A stretch of 64,000 bases of DNA from Geomicrobium halophilum (GTDB taxonomy: Bacteria > Bacillota > Bacilli > Bacillales > Marinococcaceae): the NCBI RefSeq assembly GCF_014207655.1, contig NZ_JACHHJ010000001.1:620001-684000 (forward strand), read 5' to 3'. Below are positions 19,625 through 28,532 of the stretch, piece by piece. The notes beneath the pieces were generated by a model that searched no databases, was not told the DNA's origin, and was given only the letters and a program-made list of their open reading frames with translations. Both the position numbers and the translations under genes were made by a program. The number at the start of each line of letters is the position of its first letter. Position 1 is the first letter of the stretch.

Positions 19625-20842
19625 TTAATTTTGGGCAGAAATTTGTCCAGTGTAAGAATGGACAGCCCCTTCATTTTCCAAGTGTTTAATGGCTTCCAAA
19701 TCGTAACCAAGTGTCTGTAGCACCTCTTGCGTGTGTTCGCCGTGTAAGGGTGCGGGGGTACGGACGGAACCAGGGGTTTCTGAGAATTTTGTAGGGATCC
19801 CCATCATCTTCATATTCCCGATTACGGGGTGGTCAATTTCCATTATCATTTCACGTTCGATATAATGAGGATCCTGAACAGCTTCTTCAAAGTTATTAAT
19901 AGGACCTGCAGGCACCCCTGCATCCTCGCATTTATCCACCCAATATTGTTTATCCTGTTGACTGAAAATCGCCTCTAAATCATTCTCCAGTTCATCAATA
20001 TTTTCTTTTCTTAAGGAATTTGATTTGTATCGTGGGTCTTGTATCCATTCAGGTTTTTCTAATACGTTCGTACATAAACGCTCCCATGTTTTTTGGTTGG
20101 CACAACCTAGCATCATATAACCATCTCGGGTTTGGATAGCTTGATAGGGGGCAGAAACTCGGTGTCGTCCCCCTGTTGGCTGTGGGATTGACCCTCCCGC
20201 AAAATAAGCCGCAGCTTCCCACGTGAACCAAGGTAGCCCAATTTCAGCAAGTGATAAGTCGACATTTTGTCCTTCACCCGTTTTTAATTTATGAATATAA
20301 GCTGCCATGATCGCATAGGCAGCCGTAATACCGGCGCCAATATCATAAACTGCAATCCCGGATTTCATCGGTCTGGAGTCAGGCTCTCCTGTCATACTCA
20401 TTAATCCGGACATCCCTTGAGCGACGAGGTCAAAAGCCCCTTTATGGGAGTAAGGTCCGGTTTGTCCATAACCTGATATCGAACAGTAAATAATATCCTC
20501 CTTTAATTGTTTCATGGAATCATAGTCAATTTGTAACTTTTTAGTAACACCGGGTCTAAAGTTTTCAACTATTACATCTGCTTTTTCAGCAAGTTTGTAA
20601 AATGCATCAAGCCCTTCCTGACTTTTCAGATTCAATGAAATGCTTTTTTTGTTTCGATTAATTTGAAAAAAAGAAGTCGATTCTCCGTGTACATAAGGCC
20701 CCATTTGTCTCGAATCATCGCCACCCTGTGTCTTTTCTACTTTGATCACTTCAGCCCCAAGGTCAGCAAGCACCATTGTACAGTATGGACCTGCCATAAT
20801 TTGAGAAGCGTCTAAAACGACTAGCCCGTTTAAAGGTCCCAT
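19625..20842 (-). CDS. Family III CoA transferase (CaiB/BaiF)
   Basis: This 405-residue protein is a family III acyl-CoA transferase, which moves CoA between carboxylic acids through a covalent Asp intermediate. The N-terminus GLVVLDASQIMAGPYCTMVL and LGAEVIKVEKTQGGDDSRQ, and the middle ENFRPGVTKKL, are family hallmarks; the catalytic Asp is expected in AVYDIGAGITAAY. A GAGGTGAA site precedes the ATG. It is the first enzyme gene after the GntR regulator and presumably activates the substrate acid to its CoA thioester for the hydratase downstream. Donor and acceptor acids are not evident. Confidence 0.9.
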   Translation of the reverse strand: MGPLNGLVVLDASQIMAGPYCTMVLADLGAEVIKVEKTQGGDDSRQMGPYVHGESTSFFQINRNKKSISLNLKSQEGLDAFYKLAEKADVIVENFRPGVTKKLQIDYDSMKQLKEDIIYCSISGYGQTGPYSHKGAFDLVAQGMSGLMSMTGEPDSRPMKSGIAVYDIGAGITAAYAIMAAYIHKLKTGEGQNVDLSLAEIGLPWFTWEAAAYFAGGSIPQPTGGRHRVSAPYQAIQTRDGYMMLGCANQKTWERLCTNVLEKPEWIQDPRYKSNSLRKENIDELENDLEAIFSQQDKQYWVDKCEDAGVPAGPINNFEEAVQDPHYIEREMIMEIDHPVIGNMKMMGIPTKFSETPGSVRTPAPLHGEHTQEVLQTLGYDLEAIKHLENEGAVHSYTGQISAQN

Positions 20843-20961
20843 TATTTCACCTCAAATATAAAAAATAATTTATACATGTTGATGGCTCTGGTACAATAAA
20901 ATTGAAGGTTATATTTCAACAATATCTGTGTTCTGGTCAACACGATATTCCCTTATTCTTT

Positions 20962-21621
20962 TTATAAGTCGATCACTTTTTTCCCCCTTTCTACGTCATT
21001 TTTGAGATGGTTTTCAAATTGTTTAATCACATCTTGAATCCCCCCCTTTTTTAAACTTTCTAATATTTGGCGATGTTCGTTTATAATTTCTTTATTAAAT
21101 TCGTGGTTGTGTAAAATTTTAGCCCTATAAATCAAAAGAAGCGAACGGACTTGTTGTACAAACTGAATTGCTCGTTTGTTTGGGCATGCCTTAAGTAAAG
21201 TGTCATGGAAATCCGTATTTAACTGAAGTAATTCTAAATACTCTTTGTTTCCCAACGCATGCTCTGCCTTATCTAGAAGCTTTTCCACTGTCATGAGCAG
21301 TTCTTGATTCACCACTTTAGTAACCGTTTTCATAACTTCCTTTTCTAAAGCTATTCTACAGTCATAAAGTTCTATAAAATCTTCAATATTAAGTTCAATG
21401 ACTCGTAATCCAGGCCCATCTTGGACTAGTAGCCCTTCATTTTGTAATTGTCTCAAGGCTTCCCGCATGGGTGTGCGGCTAATGTTGTACTGCTTAGCCA
21501 GTTTTGTGACCACCATTTTTGACCCTGATTTTAACTCACCGGTTAGAATCGAGCTTTTTAATGATTCATATAGTTGCTGATATAACGGTTGAGATAACAT
21601 CAACTTCTGCAATGAATTCAT
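20962..21621 (-). CDS. GntR-family regulator (FadR subfamily, FCD domain)
   Basis: This 219-residue regulator has an N-terminal winged helix (about 12-72, with NISRTPMREALRQLQNEGLL as the recognition region) and a C-terminal all-helical FCD ligand domain (about 85-215). It heads the - strand CoA-acid cluster. The first ATG touches the AAGGAG site directly; an in-frame TTG nine bases later (position 21612) has correct spacing and may be the true start. A perfect inverted repeat lies just upstream and is the likely auto-operator. FCD regulators usually release DNA when the pathway's carboxylic acid binds. Confidence 0.9.
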   Translation of the reverse strand: MNSLQKLMLSQPLYQQLYESLKSSILTGELKSGSKMVVTKLAKQYNISRTPMREALRQLQNEGLLVQDGPGLRVIELNIEDFIELYDCRIALEKEVMKTVTKVVNQELLMTVEKLLDKAEHALGNKEYLELLQLNTDFHDTLLKACPNKRAIQFVQQVRSLLLIYRAKILHNHEFNKEIINEHRQILESLKKGGIQDVIKQFENHLKNDVERGKKVIDL

Positions 21622-21638
21622 CTCCTTGGGAAATGTTA

Positions 21639-21670
21639 ATAACAGTATCCTGTATCCAGGATACTGTTAT
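21639..21670. promoter_or_regulatory. Perfect 14-base inverted repeat, likely GntR operator
   Basis: The arms (21639-21652 and 21657-21670, core AACAGTATCCTG / CAGGATACTGTT) pair perfectly around a 4-base TATC spacer. The site ends about 18 bases before the GntR gene's first possible start. GATAC-type palindromes are typical of FadR/FCD regulators, so autoregulation and control of the cluster are likely. Confidence 0.75.
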
Positions 21671-22089
21671 CATATTTGAATATTTCAGAAAAGTCAATAT
21701 TGCTTGTGATATTTTTAGGTATAACTATAATTTCGTTTGTGTCACAATAAAATGCTGACGTTAACTAATGACAGAAATAATCCATCATCATTCCAGTTGA
21801 ACGATGATGGATTAATAGCACTTGACCTATCCACAGGCCGTTTTAGATTTTAGATCTCTTTTTTAGCGAGTGTTTAAAAAAAGGGACAAAAAGATCCGAA
21901 AAGTTTAAAAATTATTCGCTTATCACATGATGGCGCTAGCTTGCAGCTTCATTAGCGATACTTCGCACGAAGAAAAAAGGGTTTTTCTTTTTCAAGTAGA
22001 GGGATTTTCTACGTGAAACGGAGAAGCATGCTGGCGTGTTTTGACTGTGATTTTTCCGCACTATTTGAACAACTCTTTATAATAGTTTT
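21671..22089. other. Intergenic DNA between the GntR and AraC genes
   Basis: Apart from the 12-base hairpin, this stretch holds purine-rich sequence and a small palindrome (CTTCGCACGAAG near 21961) followed by T-rich runs. It lies downstream of the AraC gene and upstream of the GntR gene. I see no reading frame that resembles a protein. Confidence 0.5.
21778..21814. repeat. Perfect 12-base stem hairpin
   Basis: TAATCCATCATC (21778-21789) pairs with GATGATGGATTA (21803-21814) around a 13-base loop. No T-tract follows, so it may be an operator or a transcript structure rather than an intrinsic terminator. Confidence 0.5.
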
Positions 22090-22944
22090 TTATTGACACA
22101 CTCTTGTTCGATACTGATGGGGAGTATCATGTACATGTTTTCTAAATGTACGATAAAAATGTGGCATGCTGTTATAACCGCATCTTCTGGCTATGGTTTC
22201 AATTTTATCATTGGAATAGCATAGCATGTCCTTTGCGCGTTTCATTCGCTTTGTAGTGATATATTCGCCCAAAGTTATTCCGATGGTTTGTTTAAAGATT
22301 TTGCTGAGATAGGTGGGGGAAACAGTTGCATGCTGAGCCATTTCTTCCAAATTTAATTGTTGGTACAGGTTTTCCTCTATATAAGATAAAAGTGATCGAA
22401 TCCATTCCTGACCCTGACCCGACTGTCGTGTTTGGGCATAAAAGCAGTGGCGATTCAACATTAACAATAATGTATGTAGATGTATCGTCAGAAATTCAAA
22501 GCGATCATTTTTATTAAGATGGTTTTCATTATTCATTTTCTCCAGTTGCGATTCAAATTTAAGCAAAGGGTTCAAGTCCATTCGGTATCGGTATTCTCTC
22601 TTTGTTTGGGATTGCGTGTACAGTTTTAGAAAAGTATCTGTAGGATTAAAATGGTGGTGTTCTGTGATTTCAGATGAGAAATATAAAACTGTAGTAATCA
22701 TATACTTATAGTCGTCTATAATGGCTCGGTGGATAGTATTGGGAGGCACAAGAATGATATCTCCCGGTTTAAGTTTGTAAAAATTTTGATCAATAAAAAA
22801 CATACTGTCCCCTTCATTGATATAAATTAATTCATACCAATCATGAGTATGATCCGGCAGTTCTTCATGATTGCTTTTTTTAGTTTTGTAAAACAACGAT
22901 AACGGGGTAAAAGTATTATTTGTATTTGTAAATTTTCCTATCAT
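22090..22944 (-). CDS. AraC-family regulator with cupin sensor
   Basis: This 284-residue protein has an N-terminal cupin (about 15-110; HTHDWYELIYINEGDSMFFID, KPGDIILVPPNTIHRA) and a C-terminal AraC DNA-binding domain with two helix-turn-helix units (about 180-280; EEMAQHATVSPTYLSKIFKQ and IETIARRCGYNSMPHFYRTFRK). Such proteins usually activate sugar or sugar-acid genes. It is transcribed away from the SDR gene, and a 21-base-spaced direct repeat lies between them. It most likely controls the SDR, the now broken enolase-superfamily gene and the TRAP transporter. Confidence 0.9.
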   Translation of the reverse strand: MIGKFTNTNNTFTPLSLFYKTKKSNHEELPDHTHDWYELIYINEGDSMFFIDQNFYKLKPGDIILVPPNTIHRAIIDDYKYMITTVLYFSSEITEHHHFNPTDTFLKLYTQSQTKREYRYRMDLNPLLKFESQLEKMNNENHLNKNDRFEFLTIHLHTLLLMLNRHCFYAQTRQSGQGQEWIRSLLSYIEENLYQQLNLEEMAQHATVSPTYLSKIFKQTIGITLGEYITTKRMKRAKDMLCYSNDKIETIARRCGYNSMPHFYRTFRKHVHDTPHQYRTRVCQ

Positions 22945-22971
22945 AATTTAACGCCTCCTCGGTATAAGATT

Positions 22972-23000
22972 AGCAATATATTGTGTAATATAAGCAATAT
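22972..23000. promoter_or_regulatory. Direct repeat spaced 21 bases, candidate AraC-type operator
   Basis: AGCAATAT occurs at 22972-22979 and again at 22993-23000, two helical turns apart, in the AraC/SDR divergent promoter region. AraC-family proteins commonly bind such same-face direct repeats. Confidence 0.45.
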
Positions 23001-23041
23001 TTATACCTTTTAATTTATGATACACTAATAATAACATAATA

Positions 23042-23055
23042 TGATAGCGGTTACA
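23042..23055. promoter_or_regulatory. Weak CcpA site before the SDR gene
   Basis: TGATAGCGGTTACA matches the cre consensus at 12 of 14 positions and lies about 30 bases before the SDR start. GCGG-centred cre sites are known in gluconate genes, but two mismatches keep confidence low. Confidence 0.35.
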
Positions 23056-23083
23056 TCTTATTTTAATATAGGAGTTGGGAAGA

Positions 23084-23857
23084 ATGAGATTAAAAGAAAG
23101 GGTAGCTTTAGTAACCGGTGGCGGTTCCGGTATTGGCCGTTGCACTTGTGAACTTTTTGCACGAGAAGGTGCAAGCGTCATTGTCAATGATACGAATGAT
23201 GAAGCAGGGAATGAAACTGTACAGCGTATTGAAGCAGAAGGTGGAAATGCACTATTTTTAAAAGCGGATGTTACAACTGAAGGTGAGATTCAAAGTATGG
23301 TTGAACAAATTCATCAAAGGTTTAATCATATTGACATTCTTTTCAATAATGCTGGAATTAGCAGGGTAGGAGCTCTTCATAAAATAGAAACCGAAGATTG
23401 GGAAAAGGTTGTAGATGTCAATTTAAAAGGTGTTTATCTCACAAGTAAGCATGTCCTTCCAAATATGATAGAAAGACAACAAGGTTCGATCATCAATATG
23501 TCTTCTTGTATTGCGGAAATTGGTTTGGCAGATCGAGCGGCTTATGCAGCTACAAAAGGTGCGGTGCTTTCATTGACAAAGTCCATGCAAGTTGATTACG
23601 CGCGTGACAACATTCATGTTAATGCACTTTTACCTGGGACTGTCTATACGCCTTTTGTAGAAAAATATCTAAAAGAATCTTATAGTAACCCTGAACAAGC
23701 AATTGAAAAGCTTAAGGAGAGGCAGCTAAGTGGGGAATTAGGTACCCCGGAAAAAGTAGCAAAGGCTGCGTTGTTTTTGGCTTCGGACGACTCTCAATTA
23801 ATGTTCGGATCTCCATTATACATTGATGGCGGTGTTACATTTGGGAAAAATGCTTAA
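23084..23857 (+). CDS. Short-chain dehydrogenase/reductase
   Basis: This 257-residue classical SDR has the cofactor motif TGGGSGIG at 11-18, Asp36 after the second strand (favouring NAD), NNAG at 88-91, Asn113, and the catalytic Ser140/141, Tyr154 and Lys158 (YAATK). It ends in the usual FLASDDSQLMFGSPLYIDGG segment. I use the ATG at 23084 after TAGGAG; a TTG nine bases upstream is too near the ribosome site. It is the first gene after the divergent AraC promoter and probably oxidises a sugar or sugar-acid hydroxyl before the dehydratase step. The substrate is not known. Confidence 0.9.
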   Translation: MRLKERVALVTGGGSGIGRCTCELFAREGASVIVNDTNDEAGNETVQRIEAEGGNALFLKADVTTEGEIQSMVEQIHQRFNHIDILFNNAGISRVGALHKIETEDWEKVVDVNLKGVYLTSKHVLPNMIERQQGSIINMSSCIAEIGLADRAAYAATKGAVLSLTKSMQVDYARDNIHVNALLPGTVYTPFVEKYLKESYSNPEQAIEKLKERQLSGELGTPEKVAKAALFLASDDSQLMFGSPLYIDGGVTFGKNA

Positions 23858-23893
23858 TCTACCAAATTTGTGCAGAAGGCAAGGTGGAATAAC

Positions 23894-24982
23894 ATGAAAA
23901 TAACATCTGTAGAAACCTATCTTCTCGATGTGCCCACTCAAACAAAAGGCAATTACCGACTCCCAAACCAAGTTGGAATCCGTGGAGTTCATTGTTGTTC
24001 GTTTGGACACGGATGAAGGCATTACTGGCTGGGGCATTAATTGGAATTATACGAAAGGCACGAGAGCAGTGAAAACAATCATTGATGAGACTTATGCTCC
24101 GAACTTAAAAGGCAGAGATCCTTTGTTCTATTAAAACATTTTGAATGATCTACACTACACCAATCATTTTATCGGTCAGGTTGGTGTTACTAGAGTCGGT
24201 CTGTGTGCCGTTAATTTAGCGTTATGGGATATAATGCTTAAAGTAACAGGGCTACCTTTATGGAAATATTTAAGGCCGGTCAAAGATAAGGTGAAGGCAT
24301 ATAACACAGATGGAGGCTGGCTACAAACAACTACTCGTGAGCTGTTATCAGATATGGGAAAACTAGTAGAGCGTGGGTTTCATGCGATGAAAATGAAGCT
24401 AGGCCTTCCTGATCCGCGAGAAGATTATGAGCGGGTGTAGACAGTTAGAAACAATCTGCCTGATCATGTAAAATTAATGGCCGATGTAAACACCGTCTGG
24501 GACTTGAAAACATGGGAAAGAAACTGGAAGAGTTTGATATTCATTGGCTTGAAGAACCGATGAATCCGTTTAACAAGAAAGATCATGCTTCACTGGCAAA
24601 AGCGATTAACATTCCAATTGCGGTTGGAGAGACGATTTATACACGCTATGATTTCCGGGATTATATAGAGATGGGTGCTGTAGATGTTGTGCAAGCTGAT
24701 GCAACGAAATTATCCGGGATAGATGAATGGCTGGAGGTTGCAGCGCTTGCCAGGAGTTACGATTTAGAAGTGATTCCCCATACAAACTTTCAACAAATTC
24801 TTCACGTACAGTTGGCAGCTGCCTGTTCCAATGTACCGATGGTGGAATGTTGTTACGAATCGATTATGGATATCTGTGAATCTCAGATAGCAGTAGAAAA
24901 CGGTTATTATACATTGCGTGAGGAACCGCGACTAAATTGCAAATTTAATGATAAGATATTATCAGATTTTAGAATTGGATAA
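23894..24982 (+). pseudogene. Broken enolase-superfamily dehydratase
   Basis: The gene opens as MKITSVETYLLDVPTQTKGNYRLPNQ and then changes frame to VEFIVVRLDTDEGITGWG. An in-frame TAA follows DPLFY, a TAG follows REDYERV, and a further frame change occurs in the KTWERN/MGKKLEEFDIHWLEEP region. Despite this, barrel landmarks remain: MKMKLGLPD (KxK), LMADVN, WLEEPMNPF, VGETIYTR and VIPHTNFQ. The ancestor was a mandelate racemase-type acid-sugar dehydratase that still had KxK. Two stops and two or more frameshifts make it inactive, leaving the SDR and TRAP genes without this partner. Confidence 0.88.
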
Positions 24983-25033
24983 ACTATCTTTGAAATAAAA
25001 TAGTATAGTTGAAAACAGGGAGGCTAAAGATTC

Positions 25034-26053
25034 ATGAAAAAGAATTGGGGAATAAAAGGCGTTCTATTCATTATGTTAGTGAACCTATTAGCAGCATGTG
25101 GCAACGGGAGTGCGGAAGGGGGAGCATCCTCGAATGGCGAGGAAGTTTATGAAATTAGTCTTGCTCATGGTAATCAACCGGGTGAACCTGTAGCTGAGGT
25201 TGCCGAAAACTGGACCGAGTTGGCAGAAGAGAAAAGTGACGGAAGACTTGAACTAACCGTTTATCCGAGTTCACAGTTAGGCGCTGAAGGTGAAGTGGTT
25301 GAGCAAGCAATGGCTGGGAATAATGTAATTATCATGACCGGATATGATTATTTAATGGACTATGTGGAAGATTTTGGGATACTAACCGCTCCCTACTTGA
25401 CAGAGGATTTTGAGGAATTGATCTATTTAACAACGACAGATTGGTTTGATGGATTACACGATGATTTAAAAGATCAAGGACTTGAAATTGTGGCAACTAA
25501 TAATGTTTATGGTGAACGCCATTTAATGACAAATGGCGAAGTACTAACACCAGATGATTTAAATGGGATGATTATTCGTACACCGGACAACAATATGGCA
25601 ATTCAATCTTTTGAGGCGATGGGTGCGTCACCAACGGCTCTTTCACTGGATGAATTGTATACTTCACTACAACAGGGCGTTGTAGACGGTGCTGAGAATC
25701 CAATTCCGGTGTTAGAAGGCACGAACGCACATGAGGTAACGAATTACCTTGCTTTGACGGGGCATCAAAAATTTATTACTCCTTGGGTGTCCGGTACGAC
25801 GTTTATGGAAACGCTTCCTGAAGATTTGAAAACTATCTTGCAAGAAACAGGGGAAGAAGCTATGGCTGATTCGGAGCACCTAGTTGAAGAGGCAGAGGTA
25901 GAAATATTGGAAATGTTTGAAGAAGAAGGAATCACCATTAATGAAGTAGATCAGGAGCCTTTTGAAGAAGAAGCGATGACTTTGTATGATATAACAGACC
26001 AATGGTCGGAAGATTTATATGAACAGGTTCAACAACTTCTTGAAGAGCGTTGA
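25034..26053 (+). CDS. dctP: TRAP transporter binding lipoprotein (DctP)
   Basis: This 339-residue protein has a signal peptide with lipobox LLAAC (Cys22) and a DctP-type periplasmic-fold domain. Marks are SLAHGNQPGEPVAE at the start of the mature protein, VYPSSQLGAEGEVVEQ and the ligand-anchoring Arg in GMIIRTPDN, then LDELYTSLQQGVVDGAENP. A CAGGGAGG ribosome site precedes the ATG. It captures a carboxylate outside the membrane for the DctQ-DctM proteins encoded next. Its mature region is strongly acidic, as in other secreted proteins of this window. The sequence preceding it suggests a sugar acid. Confidence 0.92.
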   Translation: MKKNWGIKGVLFIMLVNLLAACGNGSAEGGASSNGEEVYEISLAHGNQPGEPVAEVAENWTELAEEKSDGRLELTVYPSSQLGAEGEVVEQAMAGNNVIIMTGYDYLMDYVEDFGILTAPYLTEDFEELIYLTTTDWFDGLHDDLKDQGLEIVATNNVYGERHLMTNGEVLTPDDLNGMIIRTPDNNMAIQSFEAMGASPTALSLDELYTSLQQGVVDGAENPIPVLEGTNAHEVTNYLALTGHQKFITPWVSGTTFMETLPEDLKTILQETGEEAMADSEHLVEEAEVEILEMFEEEGITINEVDQEPFEEEAMTLYDITDQWSEDLYEQVQQLLEER

Positions 26054-26157
26054 GGGATATTGAACTTGGATCATTACTTACAGTACTGAGGGCAAGTGAA
26101 TGTGCGATGCACTTGTCCTGTGATCTTTCAAGATAAAAACGAGAAGGTGAAATTCTC

Positions 26158-26643
26158 ATGAAGTTAGTAAAGCTATTGCGCAACATAGATGATTATATCA
26201 TTACCATTGCCATTTCAGGTACTATTATCGTCGTCAGCGCAAATATATTCTTCAGATATGTATTAAATAGTCCAATCACATGGACAGAAGAAGTAAGCGT
26301 GGCTTTTTTTACACTTGTGACCTTTTTTGGAATGAGTTCCGCTATGAAGCGAAACGAGCATATTGGTATCGACTACTTTGTCCGTAAACTGCCTGATCCA
26401 ATATCCTATTTATTTCAATGGATCAGACTTATCGCGATCTTTGGTATCATACTTTTTGTATTCATTTACTTGGGATTTCAATTGGCGTTAGACTCTAACG
26501 CGCAGACATCCATACTAGGAATCAGCTATATATATATATATTTATCTATCCCGCTAGGAGGCCTATTAGCGCTCATCCATTTGACTTACGTTATAGTGAC
26601 TAGGAATAAAGATTTTATTAAATACAACAAGGGAGCTTATTAG
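26158..26643 (+). CDS. dctQ: TRAP transporter small membrane subunit (DctQ)
   Basis: This 161-residue protein has four membrane segments (about 15-35, 50-68, 85-110 and 125-148) and the DctQ marks FFRYVLNSPITWTEEVSV and MSSAMKRNEHIGIDYF. It joins with DctM to form the sodium-driven membrane part of a TRAP transporter. The 104-base gap after dctP is normal for such operons, and DctM starts three bases after its stop. Confidence 0.92.
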   Translation: MKLVKLLRNIDDYIITIAISGTIIVVSANIFFRYVLNSPITWTEEVSVAFFTLVTFFGMSSAMKRNEHIGIDYFVRKLPDPISYLFQWIRLIAIFGIILFVFIYLGFQLALDSNAQTSILGISYIYIYLSIPLGGLLALIHLTYVIVTRNKDFIKYNKGAY

Positions 26644-26646
26644 TCG

Positions 26647-27927
26647 ATGGAACTGCTCATTACCATTCTCATCTTACTGGTTAGTATTTTATTGAACATC
26701 CCCGTTGCCTTAGCTCTTATAATTAGTTCAGCGTATTATGTATTTACATCTAATATTCCTAATGGGATTATTGTTCAACAAATGGTAGAAGGGTCAGTAT
26801 CATTTACTTTACTGGCGATCCTGTTTTTCATAACTACCGGTAATTTAATGAACTATACCGGCATTACAACAAGGATCTTGAATTTTGCACAAGTCATCAC
26901 CAGACACACCATTGGCAGGCTTGCCAAAGTCAACGTAATTCTAAGTACTTTTATGGGTGGATTGTCGGGGTCAAACATTGCCGATGCGGCGATGAACTCG
27001 AAAATCCTTGTCCCCAGAATGGAAGAAGAAGGGTATGATAAAGGGTTTGCAACAGCGCTAACGGCTGCAACATCCCTCATCACACCTATTCTGCCGCCGG
27101 GGATTGCCTTGATTTTGTATGGATTTGTAGGCAATGTCTCGATCGGAGACTTGTTTGTTGCCGGTGTAGTACCGGGTCTTTTGTTAGCATTTCTAATGCT
27201 TGTGCTGAGTCATTTTATATCGAAACGCCGAAACTTTGAAGTCGAAAACAAAAAACCGATGGCAAGGCCCAAAGAGGTGATTGTTGCTTTAAGGCCTGCA
27301 TTGCTGGCAATTTTGCTGCCGGTTATTATTATAGGCGGTATTCGGCTTGGGGTTTTCGGGCCGTCAGAAGCAGGTGTTATTGCTGTTCTCTACGCGTTAT
27401 TTCTCGGGTTAATTGTTTATCGTGAAATGAAGCTCCCTAAGCTTGCTCACGCATTATTTGAAAGTGCCCAGACAGCGGCAATAGTCATGTTAATCATTGC
27501 AGGCGGATCAGCTTTTGGCTGGGTCTTGACAGTAGAACAAGTCCCACAACAGTTAACAGAAGTTGTAAATAGCTATATTGATAATCCTTTCATGTTTTTT
27601 ATTGTAGCCTTGATTTTCCTCCTTTTAGCGGGCATGTTTGTTGAAGGAAACGTCTTGATCATGATTTTGACACCACTTTTTATGCCGATGTTGAATACCT
27701 TTGGCATTGATCCGGTTCATTTTGGTATATTTTTTGTATTGGCGGTCAGTATTGGTACGTTAACACCCCCAGTGGGCACGGTTTTGTTCACAACCAGTTC
27801 CATTACCGGTGTATATATTGAAAAATTAATTAAGGAAATGTTACCGTTTTATCTTATCCTTATTATTGCTGCTCTACTCATCGCTTTCATACCTGCCATC
27901 ACCCTATGGTTGCCAAATATATTATAG
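26647..27927 (+). CDS. dctM: TRAP transporter large membrane subunit (DctM)
   Basis: This 426-residue protein has about twelve membrane segments and the two inverted-repeat halves of the DctM family. Clear marks are GGLSGSNIADAAMNSKILVP, TAATSLITPILPPGIALILYG and, in the second half, TPPVGTVLFTTSSI. It is the ion-coupled transport subunit. It closes the AraC-divergent unit; a weak GC hairpin (GGGG...CCCC near 28051-28069) followed by T-rich sequence may end the transcript. Confidence 0.93.
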   Translation: MELLITILILLVSILLNIPVALALIISSAYYVFTSNIPNGIIVQQMVEGSVSFTLLAILFFITTGNLMNYTGITTRILNFAQVITRHTIGRLAKVNVILSTFMGGLSGSNIADAAMNSKILVPRMEEEGYDKGFATALTAATSLITPILPPGIALILYGFVGNVSIGDLFVAGVVPGLLLAFLMLVLSHFISKRRNFEVENKKPMARPKEVIVALRPALLAILLPVIIIGGIRLGVFGPSEAGVIAVLYALFLGLIVYREMKLPKLAHALFESAQTAAIVMLIIAGGSAFGWVLTVEQVPQQLTEVVNSYIDNPFMFFIVALIFLLLAGMFVEGNVLIMILTPLFMPMLNTFGIDPVHFGIFFVLAVSIGTLTPPVGTVLFTTSSITGVYIEKLIKEMLPFYLILIIAALLIAFIPAITLWLPNIL

Positions 27928-28532
27928 AGATTAACAATAATAGTGTTATTACACGATATATTAGTGTACTATGAAAAAGCATGCTTTGGATTAACATGTA
28001 CAGCTTATGATTTATAAAAATTTAAAAAAGTTTAAACGGAATTTGTAAATGGGGCCTAATGGGTCCCCTTTGTTGTATTTCTAGTTTAACGAGATATTCG
28101 ATTTGTATGTTAATATACAAAGGGATGGTTACAGTGAATAAATGGACTTTTTTGTGTCAACTCAACGTCCGAGATGCTCCGTAAGCGGTGCCTAATCGTC
28201 ACCTAACAATTTGCTTGGAGATTAAACGCACAGACTTTGTATTTGCAGGACATGATGGGCTTAACCAGCATCATTTATCGATACACATCAACGTGTACTG
28301 TGTTACTCGCGATAACTGGATCAAACGATTTCAACAAACATCCAGGAAGAAAGTTCTGCTGGAGCACATCAGAAGTGACCACACGACAATTTATGTTATT
28401 GAAAAGAAAGGTGTGGTGGAAATCCCCATTAACCTACAGACGTTAGTATTGGGCGGATGGGTGTGCAGGCGCTGAAATAGATCATTGCTGATAGGGACGA
28501 ACGCCGACTAAGCAGTACAAAGGGGTCTTTTT
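27928..28532. other. Intergenic region before nikA with possible degenerate coding sequence
   Basis: The first 150 bases hold a weak hairpin and an AT-rich inverted repeat. From about 28132 to 28476 one frame is open except for one TAA and reads as a plausible but unrecognised protein (DHTTIYVIEKKGVVEIPINLQTL near its end). A GTG start without a good ribosome site precedes it. This may be a gene remnant. The last 55 bases carry the nikA ribosome site AAAGGGG. No classical NikR operator (GTATGA-N16-TCATAC) is seen. Confidence 0.45.
28102..28121. promoter_or_regulatory. Inverted repeat TTTGTAT-N6-ATACAAA, candidate operator
   Basis: The 7-base arms at 28102-28108 and 28115-28121 pair perfectly. 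The site lies about 410 bases before nikA and could be an operator for a metal or sugar regulator, but no regulator gene for it is visible here. Confidence 0.3.
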
